A stretch of DNA of 64,000 nt from Mycobacteriaceae bacterium (GTDB lineage Bacteria; Pseudomonadota; Gammaproteobacteria; Burkholderiales; Burkholderiaceae_D). Position 1 is the first letter of the stretch; every line of letters starts with the position of its first letter. The notes below the pieces were generated by a model. It was not told the DNA's origin, searched no databases, and worked only from the letters and a program-made list of their open reading frames with translations. The stretch spans positions 1-64,000 of the forward strand of contig CAJCHO010000051.1 of assembly GCA_903970145.1 (NCBI GenBank). Direction: 5' to 3'. Positions 16,733-25,466 of this stretch are shown piece after piece. The translations under genes and the position numbers were made by a program.

Positions 16733-17182
16733 GCTGGGCGCGGCCGACGAGTGGTCGCGCGTGATAAACCATTGGCCGTTCTTGCGCTCGATGAGCAGAG
16801 TAAAGAGGCCATGCGGGGATTTGTCCGGCTCGTCCTTGCTGCGACTAAGGTGCCAGCGCCCGAACACATAGACCAGCTCGGGTGTCAGTTCCCGGGTTTC
16901 AACGAGTTCAAAGTCGAGCGACCCCATCGCGCTCGCATCCGGATAATTCTTTCGGTAACTCTCAAGCGTTGCCTGCCAGCCGTATTTGAAGGTGTCGCCT
17001 CCGGCAAAGCGGATCTCGTCACTGTTCCAGTAGCCACTCATGAAACCCTCGAGATCGCCGCGATTCCACGCCAGGCGCTGGGTCTCAAGCAGGGCGCGTG
17101 CCGCAAGCGTCGCCGCGGTTTCCGCGCCAAACGCGGGCAGCGCGACGATCAGCAACAAAATCATCCGGGCGACGTATTTCAT
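16727..17182 (-). CDS. Exported NTF2-like (YybH/DUF4440-type) protein
   Basis: 151 residues. A signal peptide is clear (MKYVARMILLLIVALPAFGAE, cleavage after AFG-A). The mature part has the NTF2-like pattern: helix ALLETQRLAWNRGDLEGFMSGYWNSDE, IRFAGGD, YRKNYPD, and terminal strands VYVFGRWHL and GLFTLLIERKNGQWFITRDHSS. The inner ATG at 17182 is chosen because a GAGGGAG lies before it and the signal peptide begins there; ATG 17197 is an alternative. Close homologues are periplasmic proteins of unknown role. Confidence 0.75.
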   Translation of the reverse strand: MKYVARMILLLIVALPAFGAETAATLAARALLETQRLAWNRGDLEGFMSGYWNSDEIRFAGGDTFKYGWQATLESYRKNYPDASAMGSLDFELVETRELTPELVYVFGRWHLSRSKDEPDKSPHGLFTLLIERKNGQWFITRDHSSAAPSH

Positions 17183-17438
17183 CGAAATCTCCCTCATCCC
17201 CCGCCAAATAGGTCTCGCGCGATATTCGCACCATCATATCGGCAGGCGGGATTACCGACACCATGGCGTGATCCTGCCGGATGGGTTTGCCCGGGACCGG
17301 CTGGCCGAGCGCCTCCCCGCTGCGATCGGTCACGTCAAGGACAGCGCCGGACGCAGCAGGTTAGGCAGCTCTGAAAGCGCAATCGGCTGCACGTGCGCCC
17401 GGAATTCCTGCCAAGCCCGTTGCGCATCTCATCGGCGC

Positions 17439-18689
17439 CTAGGCCATCAGGTGCGCGGCCAGTGCGCGATAGGCCGGCAGGGAGGTGGCATCGAGGTGGA
17501 CGTTGGCAGCCATGGGATGGGAGGCGTAGCGTGCGATCACCATCTCGGCACGCGGATCGATCCAGATCACCTGGCCATGCACCCCGCGAGCGGTATAGGC
17601 GCCATGCGTGTCGTGGGTGACCCACCACATGTTTCGATAGGAGGCCGTGGGTAGAGTCGGGGAGTAAATGAGCGCACGGGCGAAGTGCACGGGATCGGCC
17701 CCGCGACGGATATCCTCCACGACCGCTGCCGGGACGATCTGCTGCGAGTTGAAGGCGCCATCACAACGCATCATTTCGCCAAAACGTGCCAGGTCGCGAA
17801 GAGTAGTACACAGACCAAGCCCCCCCAGTTCGGTCCCGGCCGGATCGACGATGATTTCGGCATCGCGCTCGACGCCCAGACGCGACCAGAACAACTCCGA
17901 GAGCAGCGCAGCCAGACCCGTGCCGCTAACGCGCCGCAGTATCCAGGCCAGCACTTCGGTATTGATGGTCCGGTACGCAAAGGCCTCGCCATGTGACCCG
18001 AGGCGACCGACCGCACGGATAAAGTCATAGAGCGCGCGCGGTCCCTCATATGCTTCGGGCAAGGGCAGCATGCCGCAGGCACGCATGAGGTTCCAGACTC
18101 CTGCTGCAGGATCGGTGTAGTCTTCCGAACAGTCCACGCCGATGGTCATGTCCATGACCTGGCGCACGCTGGCGTCGGCATAGGCACAGTGTGCCAGTTC
18201 GGGCAGGTAGTGCAGCACGGGCTCGTCTTCGTCGAGATCCCCGCGTGCCGCAAGCAATGCAGCAGCCGTTCCCACGAAAGATTTGGTCACCGAGAAGGCA
18301 ATGTGGGTACGCGTTGGATCGAGCGCCCCGAAGTAGCGCTCGAAGACGATCTTGCCGCGCTGCAGGACCACGATACCGTCGGTGTAGTTGGTCATCAGCG
18401 AGTCACGCCAGTTCATGGTACGACCGTCCTGCATCGTCACGGCCACCTCATCGAGGTCGCTGCGCAGCTCATACGGCAGGGCCAGCACCGGCGCCGAACC
18501 GCGGTCCACGCGCGCGCTTGGACGCAACTCGCGCATATGGGAATAACTCCAGCGGGTCTGGGGGAACTTGAGAAAGCTGCCATCCGCAAATCGCACCAGG
18601 CGCTCAGGCGCCGGTGGATGGCCGCTCATCCAGCCCAGTTCGCGCGGATCGCTTTCGCGTGCATCAAGGGGTACTGCCGGGTTTCGCAC
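17439..18689 (-). CDS. Beta-lactamase-fold serine hydrolase (NylB/EstB-like)
   Basis: 416 residues from GTG. Ser133-x-x-Lys136 (FSVTKSF) provides the nucleophile and base. Tyr239 with Asn243 (YRTINTEVLAWILRRVSG) matches the YRSxNTD motif of 6-aminohexanoate-dimer hydrolases. GVHGQVIWIDP takes the place of the KTG triad. No signal peptide is seen, which suggests a cytoplasmic location. The family hydrolyses amides or esters of small compounds, not typically beta-lactams. About 240 bases upstream of the NTF2-like gene and 150 bases before rlmI separate it from its neighbours, so it is probably monocistronic. Confidence 0.82.
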   Translation of the reverse strand: MRNPAVPLDARESDPRELGWMSGHPPAPERLVRFADGSFLKFPQTRWSYSHMRELRPSARVDRGSAPVLALPYELRSDLDEVAVTMQDGRTMNWRDSLMTNYTDGIVVLQRGKIVFERYFGALDPTRTHIAFSVTKSFVGTAAALLAARGDLDEDEPVLHYLPELAHCAYADASVRQVMDMTIGVDCSEDYTDPAAGVWNLMRACGMLPLPEAYEGPRALYDFIRAVGRLGSHGEAFAYRTINTEVLAWILRRVSGTGLAALLSELFWSRLGVERDAEIIVDPAGTELGGLGLCTTLRDLARFGEMMRCDGAFNSQQIVPAAVVEDIRRGADPVHFARALIYSPTLPTASYRNMWWVTHDTHGAYTARGVHGQVIWIDPRAEMVIARYASHPMAANVHLDATSLPAYRALAAHLMA

Positions 18690-18836
18690 GGTGTGTCACC
18701 TCGCCTCTAGCGTTACGGGTCCGCTGCGGCGAGTTTGCATCATGGTCGTGTGTCCCGCAAGAGCGGGCGGCCCGGCCGTACTCGGGCACGGTTACACTGA
18801 CGTCGCCGCGCATTCCTGCGGCCGATCAGGAGCCTC

Positions 18837-20051
18837 GTGAAGCCATCGACCATGACACTGCAGCCTGGCAAGGAGAAGTCCCTCCTGCGGGGCCACCCGT
18901 GGATCTTTTCGGGGGCGGTGGCGCGTCTCGATGGAATTCATGAACCTGGCACCACAGTGGTGGTACGCGCGGCCAATGGTGCCTTTCTCGCCACTGCCGC
19001 CTTGAGCCCCGACTCGCAGATTCGTGCGCGGGTATGGAGCTTTGATGAAGGCGAGTCGATCGACGAAGGCTTTATCGATAAGCGGATCGCGAGGGCAATC
19101 GCCAGACGCGCAGCGCTCTTTGCAAGTTCCAGGGCACTGCGTCTGGTGCACGGCGAGGCGGACGGACTACCAGGACTGATCGTTGATCGCTACGATAGCC
19201 TCTTGGTCGTCCAGATACTGGCTAGCGGTGTCGAATACTGGCGCCTACCGATCGTCGCCGCTCTCGTCAGGCACACCGGCGTTAACGATGTTTTCGAGCG
19301 CTCGGACGCGGACGTGCGCGACAAGGAGGGGCTCGCCGCGCGCGTGGGCGTACTGGCCGGCGCGCAGCCGCCAGCCCAGTTGGAGATCGTCGAGAATGGC
19401 CTGCGCTTTGCGGTCGACGTGCGCCACGGACAGAAGACCGGGTTTTTCATCGATCAGCGCGACAACCGGGCGCTGGTTGGTGAGCATGCGCGCGGCGCGG
19501 TGCTCAACTGCTTTTGCTATACCGGCGGATTCTCGCTCGCGGCGCTCAAGGGCGGCGCCGAACACGTGCTCTCGATCGATTCCTCGGAGCAGGCGCTCGC
19601 TCTGGCTGCGGAGAACCTCGCAGCCAATCATCTGTCGCCCGAGCGCGCCCAGTGGCGCTGCGCCGACGCCTTCTTGGCCCTGCGTGAACTGCGCAACGAG
19701 GCGCGACAGTTCGACCTCATCATCCTCGATCCGCCCAAGTTCGCACCGACCGCCGCGCACGTCGAGAAGGCCGCGCGTGCCTACAAGGACATCAATCTGC
19801 TCGGTCTGAAGCTGCTGCGCGAAGGGGGCCTTTTGTTCACCTTCTCGTGTTCGGGAGGGGTCAGCCCCGACCTGTTTCAAAAGATCGTGGCCGGGGCTGC
19901 CGCAGATGCGGGTGTCGAGACGCAACTCATGCGTCGGCTCTCGGCCGCGAGCGACCATCCGGTCTCGCTGGATTTTCCTGAAGGCGACTATCTCAAGGGA
20001 CTGATGCTGCGCAAAGTCGGCAGCCGCAGCGTTCGCTCAGGGCGACAGTAG
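18837..20051 (+). CDS. rlmI: Class I SAM-dependent rRNA (cytosine-C5) methyltransferase, RlmI type
   Basis: 404 residues. An N-terminal PUA domain opens with PGKEKSLLRGHPWIFSGAV, a strong RlmI signature. The middle EEHD-like region includes VDVRHGQKTGFFIDQRDNR. The Rossmann methyltransferase domain shows VLNCFCYTGGFSLAA (SAM-binding motif I), SIDSSEQALALA, LIILDPPKFAP (motif IV) and FTFSCSGG with the catalytic Cys. RlmI methylates C1962 of 23S rRNA in Escherichia coli. Translation starts at GTG 18837. It is convergent with the aspartoacylase-family gene and overlaps its 3' end by 15 bases. Confidence 0.88.
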   Translation: MKPSTMTLQPGKEKSLLRGHPWIFSGAVARLDGIHEPGTTVVVRAANGAFLATAALSPDSQIRARVWSFDEGESIDEGFIDKRIARAIARRAALFASSRALRLVHGEADGLPGLIVDRYDSLLVVQILASGVEYWRLPIVAALVRHTGVNDVFERSDADVRDKEGLAARVGVLAGAQPPAQLEIVENGLRFAVDVRHGQKTGFFIDQRDNRALVGEHARGAVLNCFCYTGGFSLAALKGGAEHVLSIDSSEQALALAAENLAANHLSPERAQWRCADAFLALRELRNEARQFDLIILDPPKFAPTAAHVEKAARAYKDINLLGLKLLREGGLLFTFSCSGGVSPDLFQKIVAGAAADAGVETQLMRRLSAASDHPVSLDFPEGDYLKGLMLRKVGSRSVRSGRQ

Positions 20052-21167
20052 CGGACCGGTTCGAAACGCCGTAGCACCGGCGATACGGCACAGGTCGCCG
20101 TGGCGCAGCGTATAGCGCAAATGGCAACGCGCGTAGAGCAGGCCACGCACGCTCGCCGCCACCGGGGTCACCTGGTTTTGCTGAACATCGATCACCTCGG
20201 CGACGATTTCGCCCGGCTCGATCCAGTCGCCTGGCTTGCGGTGAAATACGATCACTCCGGCGTGTGGCGCGCGCACCGACTCCGAGCCGGCCAGGGGCGT
20301 TGGCGCCGCCGCGAGTGCGGGCATGGGTGGCGGCTCGCCGGCAATCAGGCCGCGATGCTGCAGAAAAGCAAATAGCGCAGCCGCATCCGCGCGCGCCGTG
20401 GCGTGATCGACGTCGGCCATGCCACGATATTCGACGGTCGCTGACAGGCAGGCCAGCGGTATCGGGCGCCTGGGCCCCTTGCCTGCGGCGAGCCGCTCGG
20501 CCAGACGCCACCAGACCGAACTGAGCGTCTCGTCAAAGGAGTCCCCACCGCTGCCCTGCGCGGTCAGACTCACGCGTGCCCCGAGATAGCGTGCCAGCGG
20601 CTCGGCCTGGACCCAGTAGGGCGTCTCGGTATAGAGATGCATCAGGGCTTCACAGTCGCAATGCAGATCGAGGACGACGTCGGCATCGAAGGCAAGGCGC
20701 ATCAGGATCAGCTTTTGCGACTCCAACTCAGTGCTGGGTTCGCGCGCCACGAGCGCCGCGCGCAGGCACTCCCGGATCAGTTCCCGATTGCCTGCCTCGC
20801 TGGCCCCAAGGCGCTCTTCAAGGTCGTCGGGCAGCATCGACAGCAGGTCCGGATAGGCACGGTTGAAGTTGCCGCCACTCAATAGCTCAAAGCGGCCCAT
20901 CGGACTATGCAGGATGCTCTGCGAGAGGCCGATCGGATTGGCGATCGGAACGAGCACGATCTCGCCCAAGAGCTGCCCGGCGACCTCGGCAGCCTCCAGA
21001 AGTTGGCGCAGATGGTGCAGCACCAGCATCGCCGGTAGTTCGTCGGCATGCAGGCTTGCCTGGAGATAGGCCTTCGGGGCGCCTTCGGCGCCCCCGAAAT
21101 GCAGGCTTTGGAGGGTCCGGGACGTCCCCAGACTGTCTGCAGTGAGTTGGTGGATGCGCGTTTGCAT
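20037..21167 (-). CDS. Succinylglutamate desuccinylase/aspartoacylase-family zinc hydrolase
   Basis: 376 residues. Zinc ligands are visible as LHADELPAM (HxxE type) and, about 100 residues on, VLDLHCD. NFNRAYPD carries the conserved substrate-binding Asn/Arg. The C-terminal portion (VRAPHAGVIVFHRKPGDWI) resembles the beta-barrel that follows the carboxypeptidase-like core in this family. Members deacylate N-acyl amino acids or similar amides. ATG 21167 is preferred over an upstream TTG. The 3' end overlaps rlmI. Divergent from the COG0523 gene. The specific substrate is unknown. Confidence 0.8.
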   Translation of the reverse strand: MQTRIHQLTADSLGTSRTLQSLHFGGAEGAPKAYLQASLHADELPAMLVLHHLRQLLEAAEVAGQLLGEIVLVPIANPIGLSQSILHSPMGRFELLSGGNFNRAYPDLLSMLPDDLEERLGASEAGNRELIRECLRAALVAREPSTELESQKLILMRLAFDADVVLDLHCDCEALMHLYTETPYWVQAEPLARYLGARVSLTAQGSGGDSFDETLSSVWWRLAERLAAGKGPRRPIPLACLSATVEYRGMADVDHATARADAAALFAFLQHRGLIAGEPPPMPALAAAPTPLAGSESVRAPHAGVIVFHRKPGDWIEPGEIVAEVIDVQQNQVTPVAASVRGLLYARCHLRYTLRHGDLCRIAGATAFRTGPLLSP

Positions 21168-21347
21168 GGTGCGTTGCGCCAAGCGCTCCCGGACTGGGCG
21201 TACCCGGCTGGTCTGTGACGCGCAAGTGTAACAGTCACCCCGCCGCTGGGCGCCCGAGCGCTGTCATTGCTTCGACGCACCGGCTGTGGTCTAATCGCTG
21301 CCCTTGTAAGCAGGGCCAGTCGCGCCCGCAACCGGGTCCGTCCCACG

Positions 21348-22361
21348 ATGAGCAATTCGCTGATTCCAGTGACCGTTTTGACCGGCTTTCTTGGCGCGGG
21401 CAAGACCACTTTGCTCAACAGAATCTTAAGTGAGCAGCACGGTCGGCGAATCGCGGTCATCGAGAACGAATTCGGCCCGGAGGGCATCGACAACGAACTG
21501 CTGGTCAAAAACGAGGGTGAGCAGATCGTCGAGATGAACAATGGCTGCATCTGCTGCACGGTGCGCGGCGACCTGGCGCGCATCCTCAAGGAGTTGGCCA
21601 CGCGCCGGGCTGATGGCGAACTGGAATTCGAGCGAGTGATCATCGAGACCACCGGTCTTGCCAATCCCGGGCCGGTTACCCAGACCTTCTTCATGGATGA
21701 TGACGTCGCCGACAGCTACCTGCTCGATGCGGTGATCACGGTCGTGGACGCCAAGCACGGCGGTGCTACGCTCGACCGGCAACCGGAGGCGCAAAGTCAG
21801 GTAGGCTTCGCCGATCAGGTACTGCTCTCCAAAGTCGATCTGGTAAGCGATTCAGAGCGCGATCTGCTTACGCGCCGACTGCTACGCATCAATCCCCGCG
21901 CGCCCGTCACGCCGGTCGCCTTCGGTGCAACCGAGCTGAAGAAAATACTTGATATTCGGGGTTTCAACCTCAACTCCGTTCTGGATATCGACCCGAACTT
22001 CCTGACCGAGGAACACGGCGAGGATCACGAGCACGACCACGGAGCCGGCCACGCCCATGGCGACGAGATCGGCGCGTTCGTATTCAAGGCAGAGGCGGCG
22101 TTCGATGCCCTGCGACTGGAAGAATTCCTGTCGGCGATCGTGCAGGTATATGGTCAGGATTTGCTTCGCTACAAAGGCGTCCTGTGGGTCGACGGGAGCG
22201 ACCGGCGTGTCGTTTTCCAGGGTGTACATATGTTGATGGGCAGCGACTTGGGCCGCAAATGGGAGCCCGACGAGGTCCGATCGAGTAAAATGGTCTTTAT
22301 CGGTCGAAACCTGCCCCAGGAATCGATCGAAAAGGGCCTTGGCAACTGCCTGGTTCAGTGA
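21348..22361 (+). CDS. COG0523/CobW-family zinc-type metallochaperone GTPase
   Basis: 337 residues. GTPase P-loop TGFLGAGKTTLLN, the NNGCICCTVRGDL metal site (CxCC), ETTGLANPGP, and a LLSKVDL box in place of NKxD. A histidine-rich linker (HGEDHEHDHGAGHAHGDE) precedes the C-terminal CobW domain ending in MVFIGRNL. G3E GTPases of this type deliver or allocate zinc or other metals. ATG 21348 opens directly onto the conserved core; longer frames lack support. dksA follows 16 bases after the stop, so the two are probably co-transcribed. Confidence 0.87.
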   Translation: MSNSLIPVTVLTGFLGAGKTTLLNRILSEQHGRRIAVIENEFGPEGIDNELLVKNEGEQIVEMNNGCICCTVRGDLARILKELATRRADGELEFERVIIETTGLANPGPVTQTFFMDDDVADSYLLDAVITVVDAKHGGATLDRQPEAQSQVGFADQVLLSKVDLVSDSERDLLTRRLLRINPRAPVTPVAFGATELKKILDIRGFNLNSVLDIDPNFLTEEHGEDHEHDHGAGHAHGDEIGAFVFKAEAAFDALRLEEFLSAIVQVYGQDLLRYKGVLWVDGSDRRVVFQGVHMLMGSDLGRKWEPDEVRSSKMVFIGRNLPQESIEKGLGNCLVQ

Positions 22362-22377
22362 AAGCAAAGAGGGAAAA

Positions 22378-22926
22378 ATGGGAGCGAAAACCACATCTGC
22401 CGCCGCAGTCAAGAAGCCCGCCAGCAAGGCGATCGGCAAGGCTTCGGCGCTTGTGAGCACAGCCAATCCGGACGCTGAAGTCGCCGGGGGTGGTGCACGC
22501 TCCGCGCCGCGCTCGGGCAAGATCCTCACAGAAGAGGAAATCCTGCGCGCCCCGGAGAAGGATTATATGAACGCCGCCCAGCTGGCGTTCTTCAAGGCGC
22601 GCCTGCAACAGATGGAACAAGACATCCTGCGCAATGCCGGCGAGACCACTGAGCACCTGCGCGAAACGATCATCGTTCCCGATCCGGCGGATCGCGCCAC
22701 GATCGAGGAAGAGCACGCGCTTGAGTTGCGCACCCGCGACCGCGAACGCAAGCTGCTCAAGAAAATCCAGCAATCGATCATCCGCATCGACTCGGGTGAC
22801 TATGGTTATTGTGAGGAAACCGGTGACCCCATCGGCATTCCCCGCTTGCTGGCACGCCCGACCGCCACGCTATCGCTGGAAGCGCAGGAGCGGCGCGAGA
22901 TGAAGCAGAAGATGTACGGGGAATAA
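22378..22926 (+). CDS. dksA: RNA polymerase-binding transcription factor DksA
   Basis: 182 residues. The coiled-coil tip carries VPDPADRATIEEE, the conserved DxxDRA acidic pair that reaches the polymerase secondary channel. The globular end reads YGYCEETGDPIGIPRLLARPTA and keeps only the first of the four zinc-finger cysteines, as is usual for alpha- and betaproteobacterial DksA. DksA works with ppGpp to adjust rRNA and amino-acid promoter activity. The N-terminal 45 residues are a low-complexity Ala/Lys extension. GAGGG lies seven bases before ATG 22378. It follows the COG0523 gene by 16 bases. Confidence 0.92.
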   Translation: MGAKTTSAAAVKKPASKAIGKASALVSTANPDAEVAGGGARSAPRSGKILTEEEILRAPEKDYMNAAQLAFFKARLQQMEQDILRNAGETTEHLRETIIVPDPADRATIEEEHALELRTRDRERKLLKKIQQSIIRIDSGDYGYCEETGDPIGIPRLLARPTATLSLEAQERREMKQKMYGE

Positions 22927-23213
22927 GTCCCCTGACTTTGGCGCTTTTGCAACAGCTAGAGGCCTGCGCGCAAATCTGCCCAAGCTTGGCACTGACAGGC
23001 GAGCGAGGCGCTTTGTAGCATGGCAGTTCAATCATCAAGGGTGCACTATTTCACACCCGCAATAGTCCAACCGGTGCAAGTCCACCGGCGCGACCCGTAT
23101 GGTGCCTGGTCCCACGTAGGAGGACGTCTGCGCCCGTGCTAGACTGGGTACTCTAATCTAGGCTTTTGCGCCGGGAGCTTACCCGGTAGAAAGCAAGGAA
23201 CGACGAGGACGGC
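22927..23213. other. Intergenic stretch with two small hairpins
   Basis: No gene is seen. CCGGTG-caagtc-CACCGG (23071-23088) forms a compact hairpin, and a second imperfect CCGGG/CCCGG pair sits about 45 bases before the STAS gene. The stretch probably holds the promoter and leader of the STAS-hslVU group. I could not match it to a known riboswitch. Confidence 0.35.
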
Positions 23214-24749
23214 GTGGTATTTTCGACGCTCTTTGGAAAAAAGAAGGATAAGGAGCAGCCCGAGCAGCGCCCGGCAAAGCCTGCCTCGTCTGGCGCCGCG
23301 CCAGCGCCTGCCCAAAACCCGCCCGCGGACCCCAACAAAGCGCGCAGCGGCGCCGGCCAAGGCGCGACTGCCCCGCTTGGTGGCAGCAGCAATCCACGCG
23401 CTGCGCCGCCCGGCGACGCACGCGAGCTAGCGCGAGCCACCGCCGAGAAGATTGACAAGATCGAGTCGGAAATGACGCTCGATTACACCCCCGTCAAGGC
23501 CCCCGGAGCACCGGTCAAGAGCGGCGCACCCGCTGCGGTCGCGCCGCCTGCACCAAGCGGAGCCACCATCAGCGCTACCGGTCCGACAACCGGCTCGGGC
23601 AAGAAAGGCAAAAAGCGCCCCGACGGCACCACCACGCTCAATTCGCTCGGCCAGAACACCGACATCATGCTTGGCGACTCGATTCTCGCCAATGCGATGG
23701 AGTTGACCGACTCCGCCTCGAGTCCGGCCGTCGAAGAAGCCGCCATCCTGTACGCCAACGGGCAGCCGATGCCTGCCGTGGCGGTCCTCGCCGATGCCAT
23801 CAAGGCCGACTCGACCGGCTTGTCGCTGCAACCGGCCTGGCTGATGCTCTTCGAGCTCTACGAGATCCTCGGCAAACGGACCGCCTTCGACAATCTGGCT
23901 ATCGACTATGCGGTGCGCTTTGAGACCTCCGCCCCGGCGTGGGCACCCAGTGCCAGCGCTACGCCCAGCGCCGCGCCCAAGCCCAATGCGGGTGCCGCTC
24001 GCGCGATTGTCACCTTTGGTGGCGTGCTCGACGACAACGTCGCACCCCAGCTTGACCAGTTCAAGCGCCAGGCGCAAAAACACGAAGTGGTGTTCCTTGA
24101 CTTCAACAAGGTCGCATCGACCACCACAGCGGGCTCCGACCTGATCTTGCGCGCCTTCGCGGCGATGCGAAAGTCGAACCAGGAAATCGTCGTGGAGGGC
24201 GCAGCACATCTGGCCGAACGGCTCCTGGCGAGCATCGAGGTAGGCCGCCGCGATGAATCCAATGCCAGCTGGATGCTGTTGCTCGAGATGTATCGCATTC
24301 TGGGACGCCAGGCAGCGTTTGAGGAAACCAGCATCGACTATTGCGTGACTTACGAAGTCTCGCCACCCTCGTGGGAGCCGCCTTCGACCAAGTTCCGGGT
24401 GGGCAGCGGCGCAGAAGACCTGGATCTGACGAACGCGCTTGAGTTGCAGCCACTGGCAGAAGAGGCACCCAGTGACATGGTTGCGCTAACGGGCGATCTG
24501 CTCGGCAAGGCAGAAGCCGACATGACGCGTCTGGCCAACTCGGCGAGCGAACAGAAAATTGTCGCAGTCGACTGTCGTGGTCTGCGTCGCGTCGACTTCA
24601 CGGCGGCCGGCGTCCTCTTGAACTGGGCGGTTGGCCTGCAGGCGGCCGGAAAATCTGCGCAGTTCCGTAACGTCAGCAATCTCGTGGCGGCCTTGTTCGT
24701 CGTCATGGGCCTCGATGACGTAGCCAAGATCGAGCGCCGACGGGTCTAG
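23214..24749 (+). CDS. STAS-domain protein with duplicated helical segment, upstream of hslVU
   Basis: 511 residues from GTG. Residues 1-140 are a Lys-rich start followed by Ala/Pro low complexity. A helical unit ending in ELYEILGKRTAFDNLAIDY (about 205-243) recurs at about 353-388 as EMYRILGRQAAFEETSIDY. Two STAS-like domains follow the pattern: AIVTFGGVLDDNV...VVFLDFNKVASTTTAGSDLI (265-345) and VALTGDLLGKAE...VAVDCRGLRRVDFTAAGVLLN (423-505). No kinase or transporter domain is attached. The same kind of gene precedes hslV in related betaproteobacteria, as I recall. A scaffold or anti-anti-sigma-type role is possible but not shown. Confidence 0.75.
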   Translation: MVFSTLFGKKKDKEQPEQRPAKPASSGAAPAPAQNPPADPNKARSGAGQGATAPLGGSSNPRAAPPGDARELARATAEKIDKIESEMTLDYTPVKAPGAPVKSGAPAAVAPPAPSGATISATGPTTGSGKKGKKRPDGTTTLNSLGQNTDIMLGDSILANAMELTDSASSPAVEEAAILYANGQPMPAVAVLADAIKADSTGLSLQPAWLMLFELYEILGKRTAFDNLAIDYAVRFETSAPAWAPSASATPSAAPKPNAGAARAIVTFGGVLDDNVAPQLDQFKRQAQKHEVVFLDFNKVASTTTAGSDLILRAFAAMRKSNQEIVVEGAAHLAERLLASIEVGRRDESNASWMLLLEMYRILGRQAAFEETSIDYCVTYEVSPPSWEPPSTKFRVGSGAEDLDLTNALELQPLAEEAPSDMVALTGDLLGKAEADMTRLANSASEQKIVAVDCRGLRRVDFTAAGVLLNWAVGLQAAGKSAQFRNVSNLVAALFVVMGLDDVAKIERRRV

Positions 24750-24885
24750 CGCGCATCCCGGGGAGCACCCGGGGCCCCTTGAAGCACGGCTGGCAAGCCC
24801 CAATTACGAGACTTACCCAAAGTCCGGCTAAAGGCGCCGCGCAGTTGCGCGCCTGGCTACGAAGGGGCTCCCACTGGCGGGCGAT

Positions 24886-25422
24886 ATGGAACAATTTCAC
24901 GGCACGACCATCGTTTCCGCACGACGCGGCCAGCGTGTTGCAATTGGCGGGGACGGCCAGGTCACGCTTGGCAATGTGGTTATCAAGGGCTCGGCCCGCA
25001 AGGTCAGGCGCCTCTACGAAAATCGCATTCTGGCCGGCTTTGCCGGCGGCACTGCCGACGCCTTCACGCTGTTTGACCGCTTTGAAGCCAAGCTCGATAA
25101 ACACCAGGGAAATCTGTTGCGTTCGGCCGTCGAACTTGCCAAGGACTGGCGTAGCGACCGGGTATTGCGGCGCCTTGAAGCGATGCTGCTGGTCGCCGAT
25201 CGCGAATCGACCCTTGTCATAACCGGCAATGGCGATGTGCTCGAACCCGAATACGGTATCGGTGCGATTGGATCCGGGGGCTCGTTTGCCCAGGCAGCCG
25301 CCCGCGCGCTGGTCGAGAACACGGAGCTCGGCCCGGCCGAGATCGTCAAGAAGTCGCTCGAGATCGCCGGCGATCTGTGCATCTACACCAACCAATCGCA
25401 CATCGTCGAGAGTCTCGACTAG
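24886..25422 (+). CDS. hslV: ATP-dependent protease subunit HslV (ClpQ)
   Basis: 178 residues. The proteasome-beta-like peptidase begins [15 protein letters not shown]; cleavage before the Thr in GTT would expose the catalytic N-terminal threonine. [14 protein letters not shown] and [14 protein letters not shown] at the C-terminus are typical. It forms the dodecameric core that HslU caps to degrade heat-damaged and regulatory proteins in the cytoplasm. hslU begins 44 bases after its stop, so they form an operon. Confidence 0.95.
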   Translation: MEQFHGTTIVSARRGQRVAIGGDGQVTLGNVVIKGSARKVRRLYENRILAGFAGGTADAFTLFDRFEAKLDKHQGNLLRSAVELAKDWRSDRVLRRLEAMLLVADRESTLVITGNGDVLEPEYGIGAIGSGGSFAQAAARALVENTELGPAEIVKKSLEIAGDLCIYTNQSHIVESLD

Positions 25423-25466
25423 CACGCCGCGGCGCTGCGCGCCGGTGCCCTTCTGGAAGCCGCCTC

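Noticed and set aside
17198-17438. Possible small gene between the NTF2-like and NylB-like genes
   Set aside because: Frames here lack a ribosome binding site, have no recognisable domain and show shadow-like composition.
22378-22926. DksA as a decayed gene because three of four zinc cysteines are missing
   Set aside because: The single-Cys form (CEETG...) is the normal one in this lineage, and the coiled-coil tip aspartates are intact.
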